Position numbers and translations under genes: made by a program
NCBI GenBank assembly: GCA_029961745.1
Contig: CP124680.1
Location: 1,364,001 to 1,428,000, forward strand
From: Nocardioides sp. L-11A
Lineage (GTDB): Bacteria; Actinomycetota; Actinomycetes; Propionibacteriales; Nocardioidaceae
Length of the DNA: 64,000 nt
Direction of reading: 5' to 3'
Part shown: positions 53,274 to 61,071 of the stretch, piece by piece
Layout: every line of letters starts with the position of its first letter
How positions within the stretch are numbered: position 1 is the first letter of the stretch
The notes under the pieces: generated by a model
The model's input: the letters and a program-made list of their open reading frames with translations, nothing else
Database searches by the model: none
What the model was told of the DNA's origin: nothing

Positions 53274-55097
53274 ATGACGCGTGTGACCTTCTGGGACTCT
53301 GACACGGGCGGGGGCACGGGTGCGGACCCGGGCGGCAAGGCCGAGCGCCCCGGCGGCAGGCTCGTCGTCCTCGTCATCGTCCTGCTCGTGCTGCTCGCCG
53401 GAGGCGGGTACGTCGCCGCGCACGCGGTGGCGGGCGACAAGGTGCCGACCGGCACCACCATCTCCGGTGTGGCGGTCGGCGGGCTGACCCGCGACGCGGC
53501 GATCGACAAGCTCGAGGAGACCTTCGGGCCCCGGGCCCAGCGCCCGATCACCGTCAGCGTCGGGCATCAGGGACAGACCGGCAAGGCCAACGACGCCGAG
53601 GTCGAGCCCGGGGACATCGGCCTCGCCATCGACTACGCCGCGTCGGTGGACGCGGCCGGGGCCGGCGACTCGTGGAGCCCGGCCCGCCAGTGGGAGTACT
53701 TCACCGGCGGCGACGACGTCGACGCGGTCGTGGACGTCGACGAGCGACTGCTCGACGAGCAGCTCACCGAGCTCTCCGAGGGGCTCGGTACCCCTCCGCA
53801 GGACGGCACCGTCACCTTCACCGCCAACGGTGTGCAGACCACCCAGCCGCAGGCCGGACAGGCGGTCGACCGCGACCAGGCCCGCGCCGCGATCACCGAC
53901 GCCTTCCTCGCGGGCGAGACGGCCGTCGAGCTCGAGGTCGCGCCGGCCCAGCCCGACATCGACGCCGCCGACGTCGCCGCGGCGCTCGACGCCTTCGCGA
54001 ACCCGGCGATGGCGAACGCCGTGACCCTCCAGTTCGGCGAGAACGACGTCAAGCTCACGCCCCGCCGGTTCGCTCCGGTGCTCTCGATGAAGCCCGAGAA
54101 CGGCGCGCTGGTCCCGGCCGTCGACGAGGCTGCCCTCGCCGAGCTGGTCAAGGGCGCCACCGCCAGCGGACAGCCGGTCGACGCGACGGTGAAGCTGAAC
54201 AAGAAGGGCAGGCCGAAGGTCGTCCCGGCCAAGCCCGGTGTCAGCTTCGACTCCGGCGAGGCCGCCCAGGTCTTCCTCGGGCTGCTGACCGCGCCGGAGG
54301 GCTCCCGCAGCGGTCCGGTCACCGCGCAGGTCGTCGACGCGGCCTTCACGACCCAGGACGCCGAGAACCTCAAGATCGTCGAGAAGGTGTCGGAGTTCTC
54401 GACCTACTACCCGCACGCCGACTATCGCAATATCAACATCGGCCGCGCCGCCGAGCTGATCGACGGCACGGTGCTCAAGCCCGGCGAGGAGTTCTCCCTC
54501 AACGGCATCGTCGGCGAGCGCACCGCGGCGAACGGCTTCACCGAGGGCTACATCATCAGCAACGGCATCCTGCGCAAGGACCTCGGCGGCGGCGTCTCGC
54601 AGATGGCCACCACCGCCTTCAACGCGATGTTCTTCGCGGGACTCAAGGACATCCAGCACAAGCCGCACTCCTTCTACATCGACCGCTACCCGGTCGGCCG
54701 CGAGGCCACCGTCGCCTGGCCGACCGTCGACCTGCGCTTCCAGAACGACACCGAGTACGGCGTCCTCGTCCGCGCCTGGGTGGTCCCCAGCACCTGGTCG
54801 CGCCAGGGCAAGGTGACCGTGCAGATGTGGTCCACCAAGATCTGGGACATCGACTCCACGACGTCGAACCGCTACGCCCAGGTGCCGCCGGCGACCCGCA
54901 CCCTGACCACCGCCGACTGCGAGCCGCACACGGGCTGGTCCGGCTTCCAGGTCGACGTCACGCGGATCTTCCGCAAGAAGGGCGAGTCGGCCGTCGACCA
55001 CACCGAGAAGTTCCACACCGTCTACACGCCGTCGGACACGGTGAAGTGCGAGAAGCCGAAACCGCCGGCCGAGGGGAACCCCGACCCGGGCGACTGA
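53274..55097 (+). CDS. VanW-family cell-wall protein
   Basis: 607 residues from ATG 53274. Basic/Gly N-terminus, membrane anchor near 33-58, two peptidoglycan-binding-4-like repeats (~60-370), then the VanW domain (~385-545: GEEFSLNGIVGERTAANGFTEGYI, LGGGVSQMATTAFNAMFFAG, TEYGVLVRAWV). VanW proteins are linked to cell-wall changes; the biochemical role is unknown. Short disordered tail ends in Pro/Asp. Confidence 0.85.
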   Translation: MTRVTFWDSDTGGGTGADPGGKAERPGGRLVVLVIVLLVLLAGGGYVAAHAVAGDKVPTGTTISGVAVGGLTRDAAIDKLEETFGPRAQRPITVSVGHQGQTGKANDAEVEPGDIGLAIDYAASVDAAGAGDSWSPARQWEYFTGGDDVDAVVDVDERLLDEQLTELSEGLGTPPQDGTVTFTANGVQTTQPQAGQAVDRDQARAAITDAFLAGETAVELEVAPAQPDIDAADVAAALDAFANPAMANAVTLQFGENDVKLTPRRFAPVLSMKPENGALVPAVDEAALAELVKGATASGQPVDATVKLNKKGRPKVVPAKPGVSFDSGEAAQVFLGLLTAPEGSRSGPVTAQVVDAAFTTQDAENLKIVEKVSEFSTYYPHADYRNINIGRAAELIDGTVLKPGEEFSLNGIVGERTAANGFTEGYIISNGILRKDLGGGVSQMATTAFNAMFFAGLKDIQHKPHSFYIDRYPVGREATVAWPTVDLRFQNDTEYGVLVRAWVVPSTWSRQGKVTVQMWSTKIWDIDSTTSNRYAQVPPATRTLTTADCEPHTGWSGFQVDVTRIFRKKGESAVDHTEKFHTVYTPSDTVKCEKPKPPAEGNPDPGD

Positions 55098-55106
55098 GTC
55101 CGACAC

Positions 55107-55124
55107 ACCAAGCACTTGCTTGGT
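55107..55124. promoter_or_regulatory. Palindrome upstream of the DUF35-thiolase pair
   Basis: ACCAAGCA CT TGCTTGGT: perfect 8-bp arms around 2 bp, 11 bp before the ATG at 55136. It is the form of site used by TetR-type lipid or sterol regulators; none is encoded in the window next to it. Confidence 0.6.
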
Positions 55125-55135
55125 AGCATGCGTCC

Positions 55136-55591
55136 ATGACCCCCGTGATCGAAGGCTGGTTCACCACCGGCGCCGAGCCCCGGCTGCTCGCCTCCCGGTG
55201 CACCCGGTGCAGCAACGTGGTGTTCCCGCCGGTGTCCTCCGACGCCGGTGCTGCCGCCTTCTACTGCCGCAATCCCGCCTGCGACGGCCAGGAGCACGAC
55301 AGCGTCGAGCTCTCCCGCCGCGGTCGGGTGTGGTCCTACACCGACGCGCAGTACCAGCCGCCCGCGCCGTACCTCCCGGCCTCCGACCCGTTCCGGCCGT
55401 TCGCGCTGGCCGCGGTCGAGCTGCCCGAGGGGCTCGTGGTGCTCGGCCAGGTCGCCGACGGCTTCGGGGTGGGCGACCTGAGGGTCGGTGCCGAGGTCGA
55501 GCTGGTCGTCGAGACGCTCAACGTCGACGAGACCGGGGAGCGCACGATCTACCGCTGGAGGCCGGTCGCCGGACAGGAGGCGACGGCATGA
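55136..55591 (+). CDS. DUF35 OB-fold protein, thiolase partner
   Basis: 151 residues. Rubredoxin-like zinc finger C-x2-C (ASRCTRCSNVVFPP) and C-x4-C (YCRNPACDG), then an OB-fold domain (RGRVWSYTDAQYQPPAPYLPASDPFRPFALAAVEL). DUF35 proteins bind thiolase-like partners in CoA-ester pathways. The thiolase gene starts within its last codons (ATGA overlap). Confidence 0.87.
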   Translation: MTPVIEGWFTTGAEPRLLASRCTRCSNVVFPPVSSDAGAAAFYCRNPACDGQEHDSVELSRRGRVWSYTDAQYQPPAPYLPASDPFRPFALAAVELPEGLVVLGQVADGFGVGDLRVGAEVELVVETLNVDETGERTIYRWRPVAGQEATA

Positions 55592-56772
55592 GCGTCGTGA
55601 TCGCGGGTGCGGGCATGCACCCCTGGGGCAAGTGGGGCCGCGACTTCACCGAGTACGGCGTGCACGCCGCCCGGGAGGCCCTCGCCGACGCCGGCGTCGC
55701 CTGGGCCGATGTCGACCTGGTCGTCGGCGGCGAGACGGTCCGCAACGGGTACGCCGGCTATGTGGCCGGCTCCACCTTCGCCCAGGCCCTCGGCTGGAAC
55801 GGCGCGCGGATCGCGACGTCGTACGCCGCCTGCGCGACCGGCGCCCAGGCCATCGACACCGCGCGGGCCCGGATCCTCGCCGGGATGAGCGAGGTGGCGC
55901 TGGTGGTCGGCGCCGACACCACCCCCAAGGGCTTCCTCGCCCCCAACGCCGGCGAGCGCTGGAACGACCCCGACTGGCTGCGGTTCCGGCTGCTCGGGAT
56001 GACCAACCCGGCCTACTTCGCGCTCTACGCGCGCCGGCGGATGGACCTCTACGGCGCGACCTCGGAGGACTTCGCGCAGGTCAAGGTCAAGAACGCGCGG
56101 CACGGGCTGGAGAACCCCTACGCACGCTTCCGCAAGGAGTCGTCGGTCGAGGAGGTCCTCGCCTCGCCGATGGTCTCCGACCCACTGCACCTGCTCGACA
56201 TCTGCGCGACCTCCGACGGTGCGGCCGCGGTCGTGCTGACCAGCGCCGACTACGCGCGGCGGCACGGCATCACGGCGCCGGTGACGGTCGCCGCGGTCTC
56301 GACGGTCACGCCGACCTTCCCGAACACCGTGATCGACATGCCGCTGCTCTCGACCGACTCGTCGGCGGTCACCGGAGTGCCGGAGCGGACCTTCAAGGAG
56401 GCGATCGGCCGAGCGGCGTACGAGGAGGCGGGCATCGACCCCTCCGACGTCGACGTCGCCGAGGTCTACGACCTCTCGACGGCGCTCGAGCTGGACTGGA
56501 TCGAGGACCTGCAGCTGTGCAAGCGCGGTGAGGCCGAGGCCCTGCTCCGCGCCGGTGACACCACCCTCGGCGGCCGGATCCCGGTCAACCCGTCCGGCGG
56601 CCTCGCCTGCTTCGGCGAGGCCGTCCCCGCCCAGGCCATCGCCCAGGTCTGCGAGCTCACCTGGCAGCTCCAGGGCCGGGCGGAGGGCCGGCAGGTCGAG
56701 GGCGCGAAGGTCGGCATCACCGCCAACCAGGGGCTCTTCGGCCACGGCTCCTCGGTCGTGCTGACGCGCTGA
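55588..56772 (+). CDS. Thiolase-like / lipid-transfer-type protein
   Basis: 394 residues. SYAACATGAQAIDTA near residue 87 holds the expected active-site Cys position; NPSGGLACFGEAVPAQAIAQVCEL near 330-355 has His/Cys region replaced by Phe/Gly as in the SCP2-thiolase subgroup; GHGSSVVLTR ends it. Such pairs with DUF35 catalyse acyl-CoA or steroid side-chain aldolase steps. The substrate is not known here. Confidence 0.83.
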   Translation: MSVVIAGAGMHPWGKWGRDFTEYGVHAAREALADAGVAWADVDLVVGGETVRNGYAGYVAGSTFAQALGWNGARIATSYAACATGAQAIDTARARILAGMSEVALVVGADTTPKGFLAPNAGERWNDPDWLRFRLLGMTNPAYFALYARRRMDLYGATSEDFAQVKVKNARHGLENPYARFRKESSVEEVLASPMVSDPLHLLDICATSDGAAAVVLTSADYARRHGITAPVTVAAVSTVTPTFPNTVIDMPLLSTDSSAVTGVPERTFKEAIGRAAYEEAGIDPSDVDVAEVYDLSTALELDWIEDLQLCKRGEAEALLRAGDTTLGGRIPVNPSGGLACFGEAVPAQAIAQVCELTWQLQGRAEGRQVEGAKVGITANQGLFGHGSSVVLTR

Positions 56773-56865
56773 ATCGGCCGCGCCGGCACGGGTTCTGTCC
56801 GCGGATCGTTCGACAGCAGATCGGTATCGCGGTGCGCGTGGCGTCCCTAGGGTGACACCGACCTG

Positions 56866-56882
56866 ACCAACGCTTCCTTGGT
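56866..56882. promoter_or_regulatory. Possible operator near the M23 gene start
   Basis: ACCAACGCTTCCTTGGT has 5-bp perfect arms (ACCAA/TTGGT) and resembles the palindrome at 55107 (ACCAAGCA..TGCTTGGT) apart from one base in length. It lies 18 bp before ATG 56900. Weak. Confidence 0.35.
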
Positions 56883-56899
56883 TCGACGAGGTGACCGCC

Positions 56900-58348
56900 A
56901 TGGACCTGCTTCTTCCACGCCGACGCCGCTCCTGGCTCGCCAGGATCGGGATCTCGTCCGTGCCGGCGACGGTGCTGATGACGGCGCTGTTGACGGTGCT
57001 GGCGACGCTGGCCGTCGTCGGAGTCACCTCGCCCGCGACGGCCGCCGCGCCCGGCAACATGAGGGCCCCGTTCGCGAACGGGGAGAGCTGGTTCGTCTAC
57101 CAGGGCTACCGGTCCGGCACGCATGCCAGTGGCTACGCGCTCGACCTGACGCGGAGCACGAGCAAGACCTCGACGTCCGGCGCGGGGGTGATCGCGCCGC
57201 TCTCGGGAACCGTCTCCTACTGGCAGGTCAGCCACGGCAACCTCTGCGTCAACATCAGCGGCGGTCGCAGCTACACGCTGACCCACATCAACGCCTCGAA
57301 GACCTCGGGCACGATCACCGCTGGTCAGAAGGTCGGCACGGTGGCGGCCGCGGGCGCGGTGAACAACAACGGCGTGGCCCACCTCCATTTCGGGATCTGG
57401 AGCAAGCCCAACTGCCCCTGGAGCCAGCCGCAGTACGAGCTCCCGTTCGACTCGGTCAACAAGACCCGGATCTGCGGCGCGCCGGACATGAAGGCCAGCG
57501 GACCGAGCGGCACCGGCGGGTGGAGCAACGGCACCTGGAGCGGCACCACCATCAAGGCCGACACCTGCGGCGCGGCCGCCGTCAAGCCGAGGTTCACCGC
57601 GGCGGCCCCGCCGACGCGGCTGACCTACGGTGTGGCCTACAGCTACGCCTTCAAGGCGTCGGGGACGCCGGCGCCCACCTTCAGCAAGGCGAGCGGGACG
57701 CTGCCCGGTGGTCTGACGCTGAGCTCGAAGGGCGTCCTCTCCGGGACTCCGAACAAGCCCGGCAGCTATGCGTTCGTGGTGCGCGCCAGCAACTCGGCGG
57801 GCTCGGTCGACACGGCCAAGCTCACCCTGCAGGTCCCCGTGCCGGTGGTGTCCAGCACGTCCCTGCCCGTCATCACGGGCAGCCCGCAGGTCGGCCAGAA
57901 GCTGTCCAACGACGGTGGCCGGTGGAGCCCGGCCGACGCCACCCGGACCTTCCAGTGGCTCGCCGACGGCAAGCCGATCACCGGGGCCACCGCGGCGTCG
58001 TACACGCCCGTCGCCGCGGACGTGGGCCGGCGGCTGGCGGTGCGGGTCACGGCTGCGAAGAAGGACCACACCAGCGCGACCGCGACCTCCGCCCCGACGG
58101 GCGCGGTACTCGCCGCGCCGGCCTGCCTCACCGCGCAGTCGGCGAGCGCCGGCGCGGCGACCGCGCTGGCGACGGCCGAGGCGAGGGTCGCGAAGCTGAA
58201 GAAGGCGCTGAAGAAGGCCCGCGCCGCCCATCGCGCGGCCCAGGCGCGCCAGCTCGCCAAGCGGCTCAAGAAGGCGAAGGCCGCCGCCAGGGCGGCCGCC
58301 GCCGCGGCGGCGAGCGCCCAGAGCGACGTCGCGGCCTCCTGCCGCTAG
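56900..58348 (+). CDS. Secreted M23-type peptidase with Ig-like and coiled-coil regions
   Basis: 482 residues from ATG 56900 (GAGGTG 6 bases earlier); GTG 56891 adds three residues. Signal or anchor at ~10-45, M23 LytM domain ~55-160 with GTHASGYALDL and HLHFGIW holding His/Asp/His zinc ligands, then He-PIG immunoglobulin-like modules (~225-315; RLTYGVAYSYAFKASGTPAPTF) and another beta module (QVGQKLSNDGGRWSPADATRTFQWLADG), and a Lys/Ala-rich helical tail (~425-475). Likely a wall hydrolase. Confidence 0.83.
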   Translation: MDLLLPRRRRSWLARIGISSVPATVLMTALLTVLATLAVVGVTSPATAAAPGNMRAPFANGESWFVYQGYRSGTHASGYALDLTRSTSKTSTSGAGVIAPLSGTVSYWQVSHGNLCVNISGGRSYTLTHINASKTSGTITAGQKVGTVAAAGAVNNNGVAHLHFGIWSKPNCPWSQPQYELPFDSVNKTRICGAPDMKASGPSGTGGWSNGTWSGTTIKADTCGAAAVKPRFTAAAPPTRLTYGVAYSYAFKASGTPAPTFSKASGTLPGGLTLSSKGVLSGTPNKPGSYAFVVRASNSAGSVDTAKLTLQVPVPVVSSTSLPVITGSPQVGQKLSNDGGRWSPADATRTFQWLADGKPITGATAASYTPVAADVGRRLAVRVTAAKKDHTSATATSAPTGAVLAAPACLTAQSASAGAATALATAEARVAKLKKALKKARAAHRAAQARQLAKRLKKAKAAARAAAAAAASAQSDVAASCR

Positions 58349-58366
58349 TCCCTCCTGCCGCTAGTC
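58335..58366. repeat. 16-bp tandem duplication at a convergent gene junction
   Basis: CCTCCTGCCGCTAGTC is directly duplicated at 58335-58350 and 58351-58366. It contains the stop of both converging genes (CTAG serves as TAG on each strand). The second copy and following CGGCAG can form a hairpin. Confidence 0.8.
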
Positions 58367-59190
58367 CCTCCTGGCGGCAGGATCTCCCAGACCACGTGCT
58401 CGCCGGCGAGGCCCTTCAGCTCGACGGCCTCGCGCTCCACGAGGGTGAGGGCCGCGTCGTCGTCGAGGGCCGCGCTGACCGCGTCGCTGGCGAGGATCTC
58501 GCCGCCGTGGGCGAGGCTGGCGACGCGGGCGGCCATGGCGACATTGCGGCCGAAGTAGTCGCCGTCGCGGGCGACGACCTGCCCGGTGTGGATGCCGATC
58601 CGGACCAGGATCGGGCCGTAGCGGCGCAGCGTCACGTCGCGAGGAAGGTCGCGCTGGATGCCGAGGGCGGCCCGGCAGGCGGCCTCGGGATCGCGGAAGG
58701 CGACCATGAAGCCGTCGCCGGCGGTCTTCACGACCTGCCCGCGGTACCGCTCGATCCGGCCGCGCAGCACCCGGTCGTGGGCGGCGAGGACGCGCACCCA
58801 GGTCGCGTCGCCGAGCCGGTCGTTGAGCGGCGTGGAGTCCTCGATGTCGGAGAAGAACAGGGTGACCGTGCCGTCCGAGGCGGCCATGTTGAGGATGTCG
58901 GCCCGCTCGTCGTCGCTGGCCCAGCTCTGCAGGTCCTCGACCGTGCTCTGGATCAGCCCGCCGATGCCGTGGGAGCGCACCTTCGAGGCGGTCCGGATCA
59001 CCCGGCGCACGGCGCGCTCGGCCGAGTTGCTCGGCGGCGGGGGACGCAGCGCGGCGTCGAGGTCGGCCTCGAGCTGGGCGACGTGCGCCCGGGTGTCGGC
59101 GAGCTGGCGCTGCAGCTGTCCCCGGTCGCGGGCGAACGCCAGCACCAGGCCGAGCAGCAGGACGCCCAGGACCCCGACGACGATCGCCAC
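58345..59190 (-). CDS. Class III adenylate/guanylate cyclase
   Basis: 281 residues. Membrane anchor at ~1-18, helical linker to ~100, then cyclase domain (~100-270) with FFSDIEDSTPLNDRLG (first metal Asp) and KTAGDGFMVAF (second Asp). ATP versus GTP preference cannot be settled by eye. Its C-terminal codons lie in the 16-bp duplication. Divergent from the AAA gene at 59244. Confidence 0.87.
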   Translation of the reverse strand: MAIVVGVLGVLLLGLVLAFARDRGQLQRQLADTRAHVAQLEADLDAALRPPPPSNSAERAVRRVIRTASKVRSHGIGGLIQSTVEDLQSWASDDERADILNMAASDGTVTLFFSDIEDSTPLNDRLGDATWVRVLAAHDRVLRGRIERYRGQVVKTAGDGFMVAFRDPEAACRAALGIQRDLPRDVTLRRYGPILVRIGIHTGQVVARDGDYFGRNVAMAARVASLAHGGEILASDAVSAALDDDAALTLVEREAVELKGLAGEHVVWEILPPGGTSGRRD

Positions 59191-59243
59191 CTTCGACAGA
59201 CTAGGGCCAGCACGCCTCTTGCGGGTCGCAGTAGCGTGAGACG

Positions 59244-60683
59244 GTGACCACTCCGGCTTCCACGACCGCGCCGACGATCTCCACCCTCGGCCAGCTCCGC
59301 GCCTCCGGCCACCGGCTCAAGACCCTCCGTGCCGAGCTCCGCGACAACCTGCTGGCCCGGCTGGCGGCCGGCGAGGACCCCTGGCCCGGCCTGCACGGCT
59401 TCGAGGACACCGTCATCCCACAGCTGGAGCGGGCGATCATCGCCGGCCATGACGTCGTGCTGCTGGGCGAGCGCGGCCAGGGCAAGACCCGGCTGCTGCG
59501 CACCCTGGTCGACCTGCTCGACGAGTGGACACCGGTGATCTCCGGCTCCGAGCTCGGGGAGCACCCCTTCGAGCCGGTCACGGTGACGGCCAAGGCCGCC
59601 GTGGCGTCGTACGGCGACGACCTGCGGATCTCCTGGCGCCACCGCGAGGAGCGGTACGCCGAGAAGCTGGCCACGCCCGACACCAGCGTGGCGGACCTGA
59701 TCGGTGACGTCGACCCGATGAAGGTCGCCGAGGGCCGGTCGCTGGGCGATCCCGAGACCATCCACTTCGGCCTGATCCCGCGCTCCCACCGGGGCATCGT
59801 CGCCATCAACGAGCTGCCGGACCTCGCCGAGCGGATCCAGGTCGCCATGCTCAACGTGATGGAGGAGCGCGACATCCAGATCCGCGGCTACGTCCTGCGG
59901 CTGCCGCTCGACGTCTTCGTCGTCGCCTCGGCGAACCCCGAGGACTACACCAACCGCGGTCGGATCATCACCCCGCTCAAGGACCGCTTCGGTGCCGAGA
60001 TCCGCACCCACTACCCGAAGGCCCTCGAGGCCGAGATCGCCGTCGTCCGGCAGGAGGCGGACCTCCTGCCCGACCGGGTCGACGTCCCCGACTTCCTCGT
60101 CGAGATCCTGGCCCGCTTCACCCGCAACCTGCGCGAGTCCAGCGCGGTCGACCAGCGCTCCGGCGTCTCGGCCCGGTTCGCGATCGCCGGGGCCGAGACG
60201 ATCGCGGCCGCGGCACTGCGGCGCGCCACGATCCAGGGCGAGGATCGCGCCGTGGCGCGGGTCGTCGACCTGGAGACGGCGGTCGACGTGCTCGGGGGCA
60301 AGATCGAGTTCGAGTCCGGCGAGGAGGGGCGCGAGGCGGAGATCCTCACCCACCTGCTGCGGACGGCGACCGCCGAGACCGTCCGCGAGAGGTTCCGCGG
60401 TCTCGACTTCGCGCTGCTCGTCGACGCGATCGAGGAGGGCGCCACCGTCGTCACCGGCGGCCAGGTCACTGCCCGCGACGTCCTGTCAGGCCTGCCCGTC
60501 CTCGGCGAGTCCGACCTCTACGACCAGGTCTGCGAGCGGGTCTGTCCTTCGATTCCGGGGGCAGAGGGCGGCGGCCGCACCGACGGCGAGCGCGCCGCGG
60601 CCATCGAGCTCGCGCTCGAGGGGCTCTTCCTGGCCCGCAAGATCGGCAAGGACTCCGACGGATCCGAGACGGTCTATGGCTGA
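59244..60683 (+). CDS. AAA+ ATPase of the MoxR / magnesium-chelatase type
   Basis: 479 residues from GTG 59244. Walker A GERGQGKT at 75-82, Walker B GIVAINELPDL near 185-195, arginine finger and sensor region RGRIITPLKDRFGAEI near 245-260, and a long C-terminal helical half. The gene partners with a vWA protein two genes down, the usual ATPase-vWA chaperone pair; mycobacteria carry the related pair Rv0958-Rv0959. It may remodel or load a metal or cofactor into target proteins. Confidence 0.87.
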   Translation: MTTPASTTAPTISTLGQLRASGHRLKTLRAELRDNLLARLAAGEDPWPGLHGFEDTVIPQLERAIIAGHDVVLLGERGQGKTRLLRTLVDLLDEWTPVISGSELGEHPFEPVTVTAKAAVASYGDDLRISWRHREERYAEKLATPDTSVADLIGDVDPMKVAEGRSLGDPETIHFGLIPRSHRGIVAINELPDLAERIQVAMLNVMEERDIQIRGYVLRLPLDVFVVASANPEDYTNRGRIITPLKDRFGAEIRTHYPKALEAEIAVVRQEADLLPDRVDVPDFLVEILARFTRNLRESSAVDQRSGVSARFAIAGAETIAAAALRRATIQGEDRAVARVVDLETAVDVLGGKIEFESGEEGREAEILTHLLRTATAETVRERFRGLDFALLVDAIEEGATVVTGGQVTARDVLSGLPVLGESDLYDQVCERVCPSIPGAEGGGRTDGERAAAIELALEGLFLARKIGKDSDGSETVYG

Positions 60684-61071
60684 CCTGTCCTCGTTCGGCG
60701 TGCGCGTCGCGTCCGGCTCCCTGCGCGAGGGGGACGGCGTGGTGCTTCCGCACGCGTGGACGGAGGCAGGGGTGCTGGCCGCGCCGGTCACCAACGGGGC
60801 GCAGGCACTGCACCTGTCCGTGGCGCTGTGCGTGCTCAACGACACCTACCGCGAGGCCCGACGGCTGGAGGTCCTGGTCCACGGGGTCGCCGTGACCGCC
60901 GACGGCGGATTCGACGACGTGGGGACGTCGACCGGCATCACCTACGCCATCACCCTCGACAGCCCCGCGCCGTCCGAGTCGGTGCAGCTGCTGCTCGAGG
61001 TGGTCGAGGAGGTCGCCGAGATCCCGCGGGCGATCCGCGCCGGCGCCGACGTACGACGGGTGCTGACGTGA
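60676..61071 (+). CDS. OsmC-like protein between the AAA and vWA genes
   Basis: 131 residues from ATG 60676, overlapping the AAA stop by 8 bp. OsmC/Ohr fold: VLPHAWTEAGV, TNGAQALHLSVALCVLNDTYREAR (Cys at ~52 where the first peroxidatic Cys sits), GITYAITLDSPAPSESVQLLLEVVEEVAEIPRAI. The second Cys (CPV in normal OsmC) is missing, so it may not act as a peroxidase. Its position inside an AAA-vWA operon is unusual. Confidence 0.75.
   Translation: MADLSSFGVRVASGSLREGDGVVLPHAWTEAGVLAAPVTNGAQALHLSVALCVLNDTYREARRLEVLVHGVAVTADGGFDDVGTSTGITYAITLDSPAPSESVQLLLEVVEEVAEIPRAIRAGADVRRVLT

Noticed and set aside
51249..55115. Minus-strand frame of about 1,290 codons
   Set aside because: Shadow of mshB, DUF6113 and the VanW gene.
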